Below, piece by piece: positions 63,982 to 64,000 of a DNA stretch of 64,000 nucleotides. The stretch lies in the NCBI GenBank assembly GCA_031763025.1, contig JASSKH010000010.1:12789427-12853426 (forward strand), written 5' to 3'. This stretch comes from Macrocystis pyrifera (lineage: Eukaryota > Sar > Phaeophyceae > Laminariales > Laminariaceae). Both the position numbers and the translations under genes were made by a program. Under the pieces are notes generated by a model. The model did no database searches, was not told the DNA's origin, and saw only the letters and a program-made list of their open reading frames with translations. Every line of letters starts with the position of its first letter. Position 1 is the stretch's first letter.

Positions 63982-64000
63982 GTGATGCCTACTATTAATA

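Larger units (their letters stand above)
61922..64000. other. Intron 7 of the ENTH gene, incomplete
   Basis: No further in-phase exon with acceptor was found. The region holds nested MITEs, a minisatellite and two more MITEs. Confidence 0.5.

Overview
This is nuclear DNA from a eukaryote. Coding exons are short and GC-rich, and they are joined by long introns with GT-AG and a few GC-AG borders. Homopolymer G/C tracts, triplet microsatellites and small inverted-repeat transposons are everywhere. No rRNA gene, intact tRNA gene, CRISPR array or prokaryote-style operon was found. Alanine/glycine/serine-rich insertions in conserved proteins, multi-kilobase introns and a decayed LINE would fit a stramenopile such as a brown alga, but that placement is inference only.

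Two genes could be rebuilt from splice signals and reading phase. The first runs leftward from 44587 to 6328 in about 25 exons. Its C-terminal half resembles Integrator complex subunit 2 (INTS2), a scaffold subunit of the complex that processes snRNA 3' ends and terminates paused RNA polymerase II. The protein is longer than animal INTS2 because of low-complexity inserts. The second starts at 47014 and runs rightward past the window edge in at least seven exons. It encodes an ENTH-domain (epsin-like) membrane-trafficking adaptor. The two genes are divergent, with 2.4 kb between their start codons. Three possible exons of a further leftward gene lie at the left edge (9-123, 1098-1204, 4629-4827).

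Layout: 1-6.3 kb holds the left-edge exons, a 140-bp tandem duplication, a tRNA-like relic and element copies. 6.3-44.6 kb is the INTS2-like gene, whose introns carry a 140-bp satellite (10.4-11.0 kb), a cluster of ~108-bp MITEs (13-17 kb), a decayed LINE (18.0-20.1 kb), GGTAA/TAGGG arrays (22.6-23.1 kb), a 152-base G run (32.1 kb) and a ~450-bp CTA array (38.8-39.3 kb). 44.6-47.0 kb is the divergent intergenic region, with G-rich repeats and facing CTG and CAG runs. 47.0-64.0 kb is the ENTH gene; two ~1.4-kb inverted arms flank its second exon, and a partial duplicate of its fourth exon lies beside a 120-base G run.

Three repeat families dominate. The first is a ~108-bp MITE with TTACGGGGG termini and TA target duplications, proved by two nested insertions. 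The second is a ~500-bp non-coding element whose one end nearly always runs into a C-rich (or G-rich) tract. The third is a diffuse family built on GATCTA/TAGATC motifs.
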